A stretch of 14,126 bases of DNA, from NCBI GenBank assembly GCA_029863825.1, contig JAOTUP010000013.1, positions 1 through 14,126 on the forward strand, in the 5' to 3' direction. How positions within the stretch are numbered: the first letter of the stretch is position 1; every line of letters starts with the position of its first letter. A model generated the notes under the pieces. The model was not told the origin of the DNA. It saw only the letters and a program-made list of their open reading frames with translations, and did not search any database. A program made the translations under genes and the position numbers. The DNA is from Acidobacteriota bacterium (lineage in GTDB: Bacteria; Acidobacteriota; Thermoanaerobaculia; Multivoradales; JAHEKO01). Below are positions 1 to 6,044 of this stretch, piece after piece.

Positions 1-1
1 C

Positions 2-784
2 GACGAGAAGAAGCGCGAGTTGGCCGAGCTGCGTCAGCGCGTCGTGGAGCTGCAGCAACAGGCGGCGATGACCGAGATCGAGCTGGAGCGCCTTCGGCAG
101 CAGCTCGCGAAGCTCGAAGGGACCACTTCGCCGAGTGGGACGGACTCTTCAGAGGGGATGCTTTCCCCGTCGCCTCAAGCGCCGAGGGGGGCTGGTACTT
201 CAGACGTCGCGTCGGCGCCATTCCGGCCGGAGGTGCCGGAGCTGGAAGTCGAGGACCTTAGTGTCTCGGAGCGGGAATCTGACTCAGTCGGCAATGACAG
301 CAGCTTCCGGAGTGACTCCCAGTCGGCAACACCTCTGGGCGCCGACAGCGAATCCCTGCGCGGAGAAGCGTCGGGAGGCCCAGGAGCGGCTGCCGGTACA
401 GGGATCTCTCTCGCGGGTCAAGCGCTCTATGATCGCGGATACACGCTTTTTCACCAGGGTCTCTACATCGATGCGGAGAGCGCATTCCAACAGTTCCTGG
501 GTGCTTTCGGAACGACCGACCTGGCTGACAATGCGCAGTTCTGGATTGGCGAGTCCAGATATGCTCGCAAGGACCTGTCAGGAGCGCTGGCCGCGTTTCG
601 AGAGACCGTCACGCGATATCCGACCGGAAACAAGGTCGCAGACGCGCTTCTGAAGGCGGGAGACTGCCAGCGTCAGCTGGGTGATCTGGGAGGTGCTCGG
701 ACGACCTATGAAGACGTCATTCGTCGCTATCCTGCAGCCGCTGCCTCGGCGGTGGCCGAGGATAGGTTGAGAAAGATGCCCTAG
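2..784 (+). CDS. cpoB: Tol-Pal coordination protein CpoB/YbgF family, 5'-truncated by window edge
   Basis: Periplasmic TPR protein of the CpoB/YbgF family, which coordinates outer-membrane constriction (Tol-Pal) with septal peptidoglycan synthesis. The reading frame is open to the left edge and the first visible codons already read as charged coiled coil (DEKKRE, then LAELRQRVVELQQQ), so the true start and signal peptide probably lie outside; a TTG at 20 is the first start-like codon but falls inside the coil. Visible order: coiled coil (about 40 residues), a Ser/Gly/Pro/Glu-rich low-complexity linker of about 90 residues, then about 120 residues forming three TPR-like repeats (ALYDRGYTLFHQGLYIDAE, then ADNAQFWIGESRYARKDLSG, then ADALLKAGDCQRQLGDLGGA), the classic YbgF C-terminus. 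The linker is long for the family. In many genomes this gene follows pal, which may lie just upstream. Family assignment is firm; the symbol rests on domain order. Confidence 0.85.
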   Translation, partial: DEKKRELAELRQRVVELQQQAAMTEIELERLRQQLAKLEGTTSPSGTDSSEGMLSPSPQAPRGAGTSDVASAPFRPEVPELEVEDLSVSERESDSVGNDSSFRSDSQSATPLGADSESLRGEASGGPGAAAGTGISLAGQALYDRGYTLFHQGLYIDAESAFQQFLGAFGTTDLADNAQFWIGESRYARKDLSGALAAFRETVTRYPTGNKVADALLKAGDCQRQLGDLGGARTTYEDVIRRYPAAAASAVAEDRLRKMP

Positions 785-823
785 GCAGGCAGCAAAAGAG
801 GAGAGAGACTGTGATTCCAGCCC

Positions 824-853
824 TTGACAGCACGCGAGAAAAGCCGGTAGGTT
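824..853 (+). promoter_or_regulatory. Probable sigma-70 type promoter for the LysM gene
   Basis: A perfect -35 hexamer TTGACA (824-829) is followed after 18 nt by TAGGTT (848-853), which fits the -10 element with 3 to 4 matches. Transcription would begin near 860, upstream of the ribosome-binding site AGAGGG at 879-884. A promoter here argues against the farther upstream GTG codon at 811 as the start of the LysM protein. The same TAGG-T type -10 occurs before exbB. No experimental support is visible. Confidence 0.55.
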
Positions 854-894
854 CTCACCAGCCGTTAACAAGGTCGACAGAGGGTTCTAAACTC

Positions 895-2061
895 TTGAAT
901 TTGAAGATGTTTCGATACAGCTCAGTCGTTCTCACACTCGTTCTGGTGGCCGGTGCGGCGAGTGCCCACCAACCACCCACCAATCTTCATCGCGTCGGCG
1001 ATCACTGGACCGCCTGGGATCCGCCATCAGTCTTTCCCGAGGGGGCGGAGATCCACACCGTCGTCAAGGGAGATACTCTGTGGGACCTCGCCGAACAGTT
1101 CTACGGGAATCCGTACCTGTGGCCGCAGATTTGGGAGAAGAACTCCTATGTCCTGGACGCACACTGGATCTATCCGGGCGATCCACTGGTCGTTGGTATC
1201 AGTGTGACGCCGATCGAGGATATTCGTGCTGCGGCGGACGACACGAGTGGGGCCGAGGGCGAGGAGTCAGCGGGTCTTCGCCTGGACCCAGGCGTGCGGC
1301 CGCCGGTGCCGCTGGGTAGTGAAGACGACATCTATTGCTCCGGCTTCATCGGTAACTTGGAAGAGTCCTTCCCGCGCCGCATTATCGGATCGGAGTATCA
1401 GAGCTTGACGCCGACGTTGGTGTCGGCGCGGCAATCAGGTTCCGAGCTTGGCGAGATCGACTCGGTCAAGATCGACTTGTCCGTCGGCGATGTCATCTAT
1501 GTCGACGGAGGACAAGCTGCGGGCCTGTTTCCCGGAGATCTCTACACGATCGTTACGCCTCAGGAGAAGGTCTTACACCCGGAAAGCAATCGCTTGATGG
1601 GCCGTTTCTACAGTTACGTCGGACGCGTCAGAGTCCTCTCTGTGCAAGAAGATACAGCGATCGCAGAGATCGTCCATTCCTGCATGCCGGCTCGCGTCGG
1701 GGCCTCGCTGAGGCCTTTTGAAGAAGTGCCGGTACCGTTGGCTCGCCGGACACCGCTAGTCGGCATCAACGATCCTGTGAGCGCCCAAGAGTTGGCAGAT
1801 GCGCCGATGATCGTGCGCTCGGAATCTCTGGTCGTATCACTGGGCCAGGACCACGTGGTTTACATCGACCGTGGAATGCAAGATGACGTGACACCGGGTG
1901 ATGTGTTCACGATCTATCGCCTGAACAAGGGAGGCATGCCCCCCGTCGTCATGGGTGAACTAGGCTTGCTGTCGGTCCATGAGAACTCGTCGGTGGCGAA
2001 GATCCTCGAATCGCGATACACGATCCGAATCGGCGATCGGCTCGATCTCAAGAGACGTTAG
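895..2061 (+). CDS. Exported LysM domain protein with duplicated C-terminal domain
   Basis: Secreted or periplasmic protein expected to bind peptidoglycan. The frame is open from a GTG at 811, but a promoter-like element lies inside that extension. TTG 895 has AGAGGG 10 nt upstream and gives an N-terminus (MNLKMFRYSS...AGAASA) that is a typical signal peptide cleaved after ASA; ATG 907 is the alternative. Residues about 53-100 are a LysM domain (VVKGDTLWDLAEQFYGNP, then WPQIWEKN, then IYPGD). An acidic linker follows. The rest looks like two copies of one beta-rich domain: copy 1 GDVIYVDGGQAAGLFPGDLY ending in IAEIVHSCMPARVGASLRP, copy 2 DHVVYIDRGMQDDVTPGDVF ending in VAKILESRYTIRIGDRLDL. The pattern resembles the FlgT C-terminal type fold, by eye only. 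The protein is commonly annotated just as a LysM peptidoglycan-binding protein. Exact role unknown. Confidence 0.85.
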   Translation: MNLKMFRYSSVVLTLVLVAGAASAHQPPTNLHRVGDHWTAWDPPSVFPEGAEIHTVVKGDTLWDLAEQFYGNPYLWPQIWEKNSYVLDAHWIYPGDPLVVGISVTPIEDIRAAADDTSGAEGEESAGLRLDPGVRPPVPLGSEDDIYCSGFIGNLEESFPRRIIGSEYQSLTPTLVSARQSGSELGEIDSVKIDLSVGDVIYVDGGQAAGLFPGDLYTIVTPQEKVLHPESNRLMGRFYSYVGRVRVLSVQEDTAIAEIVHSCMPARVGASLRPFEEVPVPLARRTPLVGINDPVSAQELADAPMIVRSESLVVSLGQDHVVYIDRGMQDDVTPGDVFTIYRLNKGGMPPVVMGELGLLSVHENSSVAKILESRYTIRIGDRLDLKRR

Positions 2062-2146
2062 TCGCAGCTCTGCGGCAGCTAGCATCGGGTGTACCTTCGT
2101 GCTAAGGTGGCCGCGTTCCTGAGTCCGCTGTAGCGCGAGTGTGGTG

Positions 2147-2419
2147 ATGACGAAGAACCTGAATGGTCGGCTCGTGCAGTTGGTCGACGAACTGGTGGAA
2201 AAAGGCCTGACGCTGCACCAGGGCACGCGGGAATTCGAGAAGCAGTACATTTTGGCAACTCTGCGCCAGAACGACGGCAATTTGACACGAGCTGCCAAGT
2301 CTTTGGGCGTGCATCGAAACACTCTGCGCAACAAAGTCGGCAATCTTGGCATTGCGCAGGCAGACTATTTGGCATCCAGCGCCAAGCGTCGATCTCGTAG
2401 ACGGCCAATCGCGCACTGA
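2147..2419 (+). CDS. Small Fis-type helix-turn-helix protein
   Basis: A 90-residue stand-alone protein with a Fis-family (HTH_8) DNA-binding domain. The helical segment EFEKQYILATLRQNDGNL leads into the HTH AAKSLGVHRNTLRNKVGNLG, the same module that ends NtrC-type activators and makes up Fis. The N-terminal 30 residues are predicted helical (VQLVDELVEKGLTL), as expected for a dimerisation segment. The C-terminus is strongly basic (AKRRSRRR), probably extra DNA contact. There is no receiver or AAA+ domain, so it is a small nucleoid- or promoter-binding factor rather than a sigma-54 activator. Start choice is soft: GTG 2141, GTG 2144 and ATG 2147 are adjacent, and a weak GAG at 2137-2139 suits the ATG. 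It lies 85 nt after the LysM gene; the targets cannot be read from the sequence. Confidence 0.85.
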   Translation: MTKNLNGRLVQLVDELVEKGLTLHQGTREFEKQYILATLRQNDGNLTRAAKSLGVHRNTLRNKVGNLGIAQADYLASSAKRRSRRRPIAH

Positions 2420-2430
2420 GACTTCCCAGC

Positions 2431-2468
2431 CGCCGGTGCCTGAAACAGCACCAGGAACGACACCGGCG
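2431..2468. repeat. Inverted repeat after the Fis-type gene
   Basis: The arms CGCCGGTG (2431-2438) and CACCGGCG (2461-2468) are perfect 8-bp complements around a 22-nt loop. The loop contains a nested GGTGC/GCACC pair. There is no T-tract after it, so it is not a convincing intrinsic terminator. It sits in the 167-nt gap between the Fis-type gene and the transglycosylase, where I see no gene. It could be an mRNA structure or chance in GC-rich DNA. Confidence 0.35.
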
Positions 2469-2586
2469 AGGCCCCCGCTTCTCAGCTTCCAGGAGGCTGC
2501 TGGGTGGCTGTTGGCACCGGGTTTGCTTTAGGAGACAAGGGATTGGGGCTTTGGACCTCGATTGCTTCGTTCAGGGACTTTACTTG

Positions 2587-3312
2587 ATGCGTCAAGAATC
2601 AGCCAAGCGGTTTTCCAGGGTAGCTCTTGCGACCATCCTGTTTCTCGTCGTGGCTCTCGAATCGCCGCCGACGACATCGTCGATATCCGAGGCCAGGCCG
2701 GCTCCGCCCAGTCCGGAGGAGCTCGAAATTCTCGAAGAGCTGCTCGAATGGATCGGCGCTGGTGACCGTGAGTTCAAGGCCGTCAGGCCGGCGGACGTTC
2801 TCTCGGCAGTCCGTGCGAGACCACAGAGCTTCGCCTTGTTTCACTCGTGGAACGGTCCCGAAGAGCGAGGGCGCATCATTCGGGGAATGCCCTACGGCGG
2901 CATTATTCGCCGGGCGGCACGAAAGTACCGCATTGATGAACTTCTCATCGCGGCGATTGTCGAGGCGGAATCGGGTTTCAATGCCAAAGCGGTTTCTCCG
3001 GTTGGAGCGCTCGGGCTGATGCAAGTCATGCCCGCCACGGCCGCGAGCCTGGGTGCGTCCAATCCGCTGAACCCTGCGACCAACGTGGATCTCGGAGCAC
3101 GCTATCTCAGCCGCCTCCTGAATCGTTTCGACGGTGATCTGGAGCTTGCGCTGGCGGCCTACAACGCGGGACCGGGGAGCGTGGACCGCTATGACGGCAT
3201 GCCGCCCTTCCGGGAGACACGCGCCTATGTGGGTCGAGTGCTGTCCCGCTACGTCGACCACCACCAGCAAGCCTGGCGCGCAGCACAAGCCGAAGACTGG
3301 CTTCTGTACTGA
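2587..3312 (+). CDS. Exported lytic transglycosylase, SLT domain
   Basis: Cleaves the MurNAc-GlcNAc bond of peptidoglycan to give 1,6-anhydro-muropeptides; acts in the periplasm. ATG 2587 was chosen over an in-frame TTG at 2551 because AGGGA (2573-2577) lies about 10 nt upstream and the resulting N-terminus (MRQESAKRFSRVALATILFL) is a signal peptide or anchor. Residues 30-105 are a poorly conserved spacer. The Slt70-type catalytic domain spans about 110-225: EAESGFNAKAVSPVGALGLM contains the catalytic Glu128 followed by Ser129, then GLMQ, then ALAAYNAGPGSV and the closing Tyr-rich helix. All family hallmarks are present, so it should be active. Length 241 aa is normal for a family-1 enzyme. 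It may be co-transcribed with the Fis-type gene, but the 167-nt gap leaves room for its own promoter. Confidence 0.93.
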   Translation: MRQESAKRFSRVALATILFLVVALESPPTTSSISEARPAPPSPEELEILEELLEWIGAGDREFKAVRPADVLSAVRARPQSFALFHSWNGPEERGRIIRGMPYGGIIRRAARKYRIDELLIAAIVEAESGFNAKAVSPVGALGLMQVMPATAASLGASNPLNPATNVDLGARYLSRLLNRFDGDLELALAAYNAGPGSVDRYDGMPPFRETRAYVGRVLSRYVDHHQQAWRAAQAEDWLLY

Positions 3313-3320
3313 TCGATAAA

Positions 3321-3354
3321 GACTCGCGCCGGAGGCTCGGCGGCGCCGAGTAGT
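3321..3354. terminator. Possible terminator hairpin between the transglycosylase and tatA
   Basis: CTCGGC (3336-3341) pairs with GCCGAG (3345-3350) across a 3-nt loop, and GACT (3321-3324) can pair with AGTC (3351-3354) at the outside. It lies in the 62-nt gap between two convergent genes, where a bidirectional terminator is expected. There is no real T-tract on the plus strand; on the minus strand a short GTCTTTATC follows some way downstream. Weak call. Confidence 0.35.
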
Positions 3355-3374
3355 CGAGAAAGACGGGCGTTCAC

Positions 3375-3551
3375 CTACGCTGGGCGCTCGCCATTCGAGT
3401 CATTCGACTCGTCGCTTTCCTTGATGCCCTTCTTGAAGTTGCGGATACCTTCGCCCAGGCCCTTGCCGAGTTGGGGTAGCTTCGAGGCGCCAAAGATGAC
3501 CAGCACGATGACGAGAATAATCAGCAGCTCTTGGACTCCGAGTGTAGGCAT
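3375..3551 (-). CDS. tatA: Twin-arginine translocase subunit TatA/E, 58 aa
   Basis: Pore-forming subunit of the twin-arginine translocation system, which exports folded proteins across the inner membrane. The short protein starts MPTLGVQELLIILVIVLVIF, a single N-terminal transmembrane segment. It is followed by the hinge FGASKLPQLGKGLGEGIRNF containing the invariant Phe-Gly pair, then the amphipathic helix and a short acidic tail (KESDESNDSNGERPA). ATG at 3549-3551 is preceded by GGAG, with another GGAGG further up, so the start is secure. At 58 aa it is a minimal TatA of the length common in non-enteric bacteria. It lies 85 nt downstream of the AmgK-like kinase on the same strand and may share its mRNA. 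No tatB or tatC is in the window. Export of cell-wall amidases is one known use of Tat. Confidence 0.93.
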   Translation of the reverse strand: MPTLGVQELLIILVIVLVIFGASKLPQLGKGLGEGIRNFKKGIKESDESNDSNGERPA

Positions 3552-3636
3552 TGTCTCCGACCTCCGTCGTCGCGAGAAGAGGATTCCGCAACTGCTGCGA
3601 GTCTAGCACCAATCCCGCTTGCGACCCCCTATTCGC

Positions 3637-4608
3637 TCAAGCAGACAGAGCTGTCACGTCGAGAGCGTGCCACCGGCGAGCGAGCTCCGTTGCGAATGGT
3701 CCGCCCTCAGGAAGACGCTCGAGGTGATGCGCAGCACGGGCGAGGGTCGGCCGCACGAGGGGCAGGTGACGATCGTGGCCGCGGCCGGCAAAGCTGACAA
3801 AGGTCGCAGCGGCTTTGAGAGTACGCTGCACAACACAGCGGCGATAGACAAGGAGGTCTTCGGCGTTCTGGATCGCTCTGTTGCGCAAATGTCGCTCTTC
3901 AGACCGGGGTGGATAGAGACTGTCGTTGAGCAGAGAGGCCAGATCGTAGAACCGGGGGCCGAGGCGAAGATCCTGATGGTCGATGAGAGCAAGTCGCCCG
4001 TCCGAATCGATCATCAGATTACGCGCCATGAAGTCTCGGTGGCATGGAATCAGAGGCGCGGCTCCGAGATTGCGACAGGTCGCATCGAGTGCCTCGGCGA
4101 GGAGCGAGCGGAGCTCGGCATCGCCGCTGATCTCCGGTCGTGATAAGAGACGTGTCCAGGCGAGGTCGACCTCTGCTTGCAGCGCGTCGGCGCCGAGTTC
4201 CGGGTTGAGGTGCGCTATGTCAGCCGCCGGCAAGCGCTGGATCCTGCTGATCGTTGCCATGGCGGCCTCGAAGCGATGCCGGAGCTTCGTCCAGGGTCTG
4301 TCGGCTAGGTCGTACAGCGAAGTCGATCCAAGGTCCTCTACAATGGAGAATCCCGAGTCACACTCTGAATGCAGGACGCTGGGAACGCGAATGCCGCCGC
4401 CTTCCAGCAGCGCGGTTGTTGCGAGGAATCGTCGGCACGTCGATCTCATCTCGACGGGATAGTGAACGCCAATCGCGGTCGCTCCGTCGTCGAAAAGTAA
4501 TCTGAAGTAGCGGCGGTGAGAGACGTCACCGCCGAGAGGGGAGATGCGAAGCGGCATCCATCCCACGGAACGCAACCATGACGAAAGCTGCTGTTCCTCT
4601 CGTGTCAG
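3637..4608 (-). CDS. Aminoglycoside-phosphotransferase-fold kinase, AmgK-like (probable CTG start)
   Basis: Small-molecule kinase of the APH/choline-kinase fold. Best guess is AmgK, the anomeric MurNAc/GlcNAc kinase of peptidoglycan recycling, because the nucleotide-loop region reads VSHRRYFRL, like the AmgK S-x-RRYFR signature. The catalytic loop is CHRDFMARNLMI (Asp and Asn of the H-x-D-x4-N motif) and the Mg-binding Asp lies in IDHQDLRLGPRFYDLASLL. VEDLGSTSLYDL is the hinge region. The first conventional start is TTG at 4575, but it has no ribosome-binding site and would remove the AmgK-like N-terminal helix. The frame extends to a CTG at 4606-4608 with GGAGG (4617-4621) exactly 8 nt upstream, giving LTREEQQLSSWL; I use that start (323 aa). 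The usual partner murU is not seen. Substrate is inferred; another APH-family role is possible. Confidence 0.8.
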   Translation of the reverse strand: MTREEQQLSSWLRSVGWMPLRISPLGGDVSHRRYFRLLFDDGATAIGVHYPVEMRSTCRRFLATTALLEGGGIRVPSVLHSECDSGFSIVEDLGSTSLYDLADRPWTKLRHRFEAAMATISRIQRLPAADIAHLNPELGADALQAEVDLAWTRLLSRPEISGDAELRSLLAEALDATCRNLGAAPLIPCHRDFMARNLMIDSDGRLALIDHQDLRLGPRFYDLASLLNDSLYPPRSEERHLRNRAIQNAEDLLVYRRCVVQRTLKAAATFVSFAGRGHDRHLPLVRPTLARAAHHLERLPEGGPFATELARRWHALDVTALSA

Positions 4609-4717
4609 GACTTGGTCCTCCGCCGTGAGTAGACGCTCTCGACTGGCTACAGCCCGGGCGTGGCGTCAAGTGGTTTATGGGCGCGAAGCTATCACGTGCC
4701 CGTTGAGCTCGCCTACG

Positions 4718-4746
4718 TTGACTCCTCGAGACGACCAACGGATAAT
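4718..4746 (+). promoter_or_regulatory. Strong sigma-70 promoter of the 97-aa gene
   Basis: TTGACT (4718-4723), a 17-nt spacer, then GATAAT (4741-4746): five of six consensus matches in each hexamer at the optimal distance. Transcription would start near 4753 and leave a leader of about 33 nt before TTG 4786, with AGAGAGG in it. This also fixes the start of the gene downstream of the promoter. It is the best promoter I see in the window. Confidence 0.75.
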
Positions 4747-4785
4747 CGCGTCAGTCGTTCACAGGCGACGAGAGAGGATACGGGA

Positions 4786-5079
4786 TTGAGCGCCAAGGTC
4801 GAAAAGCTGCTGCAGGAGCTTCGCCAGGTATTGCTGGAAGCAGTCGTGCAGCCGGCTTCTCCGGGTGATGTCTTGCTGCAAATGCAAAAGCAGGGGCTAT
4901 CAGCATTCCTTGTCGTCGAGGCAGGTCACGGCGACGAGGAGACCGAAGTCGCCCGGCTCGCGCTGACGCGCGGTGACGACGGTCTCGCTGTTCCCGTGTT
5001 TCGGATCGACCATCAGGACCTGACGATCTTGAGAAGCCTCGGGATCGATCCTACGCGCAGCCTTCGCCGCCGGCGTTGA
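4786..5079 (+). CDS. Hypothetical protein, 97 aa, basic C-terminus
   Basis: I do not recognise a named family. The frame is open from a TTG at 4660, but a near-consensus promoter lies at 4718-4746, so translation should start at TTG 4786, which has AGAGAGG (4771-4777) 8 nt upstream. The 97-residue product begins with an amphipathic helix (KVEKLLQELRQVLLEAVVQ). The middle looks like a small alpha/beta fold (GDVLLQMQKQGLSAFLVVEA, then ETEVARLALTRGDDG, then FRIDHQDLTILRSLGI). It ends in DPTRSLRRRR. No signal peptide or membrane segment is visible, so it is cytosolic. The ordered helix-strand pattern, real promoter, RBS and coding-like composition support a genuine gene. Its last 29 bp overlap the end of pgeF on the opposite strand. 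The Arg-rich tail could touch nucleic acid or membrane; that is a guess. Confidence 0.75.
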   Translation: MSAKVEKLLQELRQVLLEAVVQPASPGDVLLQMQKQGLSAFLVVEAGHGDEETEVARLALTRGDDGLAVPVFRIDHQDLTILRSLGIDPTRSLRRRR

Positions 5080-5737
5080 CGGCCGAGAGCCACGCGAGGG
5101 TGAGATTGCGACCGGCTGCGGCTCCGGAGCGTCGATAACTCCAGAGCTCCTCCTTTCGGCACCGTGTGCAGTGGCCGAGGGTATGGACCTCGGAAACGCC
5201 CGCTCGGCGCAGCTGGACATCCACCGCCCGGCAGAGATCGACGTGGGGACGACGACCGGGGACGGAAACTGCGACGGTGACGGAGGGACTGGTAGCCGAA
5301 ACCAACGCGGCAGCGATATCTTCGCCGACCTCGTAGCAGCAGGCTCCTATCGCCGGACCGATCCAGGCGGCCAGGCCTTCGGATGATCCCAATGCAGCGA
5401 GCGTCGCAGGCACGACACCCGCGACGATGCCTCGCCAACCGGCATGGATTACGGCGAGCCGCTTCTGGTCGGCGACGACCAGTGGCACACAATCGGCGGT
5501 CGTGACGCTCAGGGCGAGTTTTCGGCGCGTGGTCCAGAGCGCGTCACCTTCTCCGCACAGACCCGGCGAGGCCGGGAGAACGCGAGAAGAATGAACCTGA
5601 CGCAGGGTCGCAAGCTCGACCGCTGAGATCCCCTCTTCGAGCAGTGCCTGCTCCCGGTCTGACGGGGCGGTGCGACCGAGGAATCTGATTTCGATGTCGT
5701 CCTTCGATATCTTCCACGGAATCATTCGGCAGAACAT
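5051..5737 (-). CDS. pgeF: Peptidoglycan editing factor PgeF (YfiH, laccase-domain family)
   Basis: Member of the DUF152/YfiH family, earlier called polyphenol oxidase or multicopper laccase-like. In E. coli PgeF keeps non-canonical residues such as L-Ser out of the muropeptide stem after MurC. All hallmarks are present, numbered from ATG 5737: LRQVHSSRV with the metal ligand His49, TTADCVPLVV with Cys83, AVIHAGWRG with His98, then GPAIGACCYEVGEDI. The C-terminal signature is CTRCRKEELWSYRRSG followed by AGRN. Length of about 229 aa is usual. Start is uncertain: TTG 5758, ATG 5737 and ATG 5725 are all in frame; GAGGG abuts the 5737 ATG and sits 12 nt before the 5725 ATG. It converges on the 97-aa gene with a 29-bp tail overlap and no visible terminator between them. 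Confidence 0.93.
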   Translation of the reverse strand: MFCRMIPWKISKDDIEIRFLGRTAPSDREQALLEEGISAVELATLRQVHSSRVLPASPGLCGEGDALWTTRRKLALSVTTADCVPLVVADQKRLAVIHAGWRGIVAGVVPATLAALGSSEGLAAWIGPAIGACCYEVGEDIAAALVSATSPSVTVAVSVPGRRPHVDLCRAVDVQLRRAGVSEVHTLGHCTRCRKEELWSYRRSGAAAGRNLTLAWLSAVNAGGEGCA

Positions 5738-6044
5738 CCCTCGCAGCTTGTCGCCCAACGGGTCGACGGCGGCCCGCCGGGCGCCGGTGCAGTAGACTAG
5801 CAGTCCGTGGACGAATGCGGGAGAGACGCGCAGGTCGGTGTGGAAGCGATGGACGACCGGGGCTGGAAAGTTCGCGGGGCGTCCGAAAAATGATCGGTCT
5901 CGAGTCAGGAGACGTCTCTCCTTGCGTTATCTCAATCGCGCGCGCGAGCGACCGTGCGGGTTCGTTACGGATACGGCTCTTGATAGGTGCCGCCTGTGCC
6001 GTCGGTAGCTTCGGAGCTCGAAAGGGACGACAGGTCCAGTATCC
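5738..6044. other. Intergenic region before ftsE with two doubtful tiny ORFs
   Basis: About 300 nt between the divergent genes pgeF and ftsE with no recognised gene. Two short plus-strand frames are linked head to tail: GTG 5807 to TGA 5893 (28 aa), whose stop overlaps ATG 5890 as ATGA; that second frame runs to TGA 6048 (52 aa) and overlaps the ftsE GTG as GTGA. The overlap pattern is suggestive of coupling, but neither peptide has a recognisable motif and codon choice is not clearly coding, so I do not call them genes. TTGATA at about 5980 with a -10-like TAGCTT is spaced too widely (20 nt) to be a confident promoter. Confidence 0.3.

Noticed and set aside
811..894. N-terminal extension of the LysM protein from GTG 811
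   Set aside because: It would cover a promoter-like TTGACA/TAGGTT pair and bury the signal peptide 30 residues in; TTG 895 has an RBS.
2062..2108. CGCAG-CTGCG hairpin and TAAGGT element before the Fis-type gene
   Set aside because: The hairpin loop is only 2 nt with no T-tract, and no -35 hexamer lies at a suitable distance from TAAGGT.
4641..4672. TTGACG on the minus strand with downstream TAGCCA as a promoter for the AmgK-like gene
   Set aside because: The spacer is only 14 nt and the -10 is poor.
4660..4785. N-terminal extension of the 97-aa protein
   Set aside because: It overlaps the strong promoter at 4718-4746 and has no RBS.
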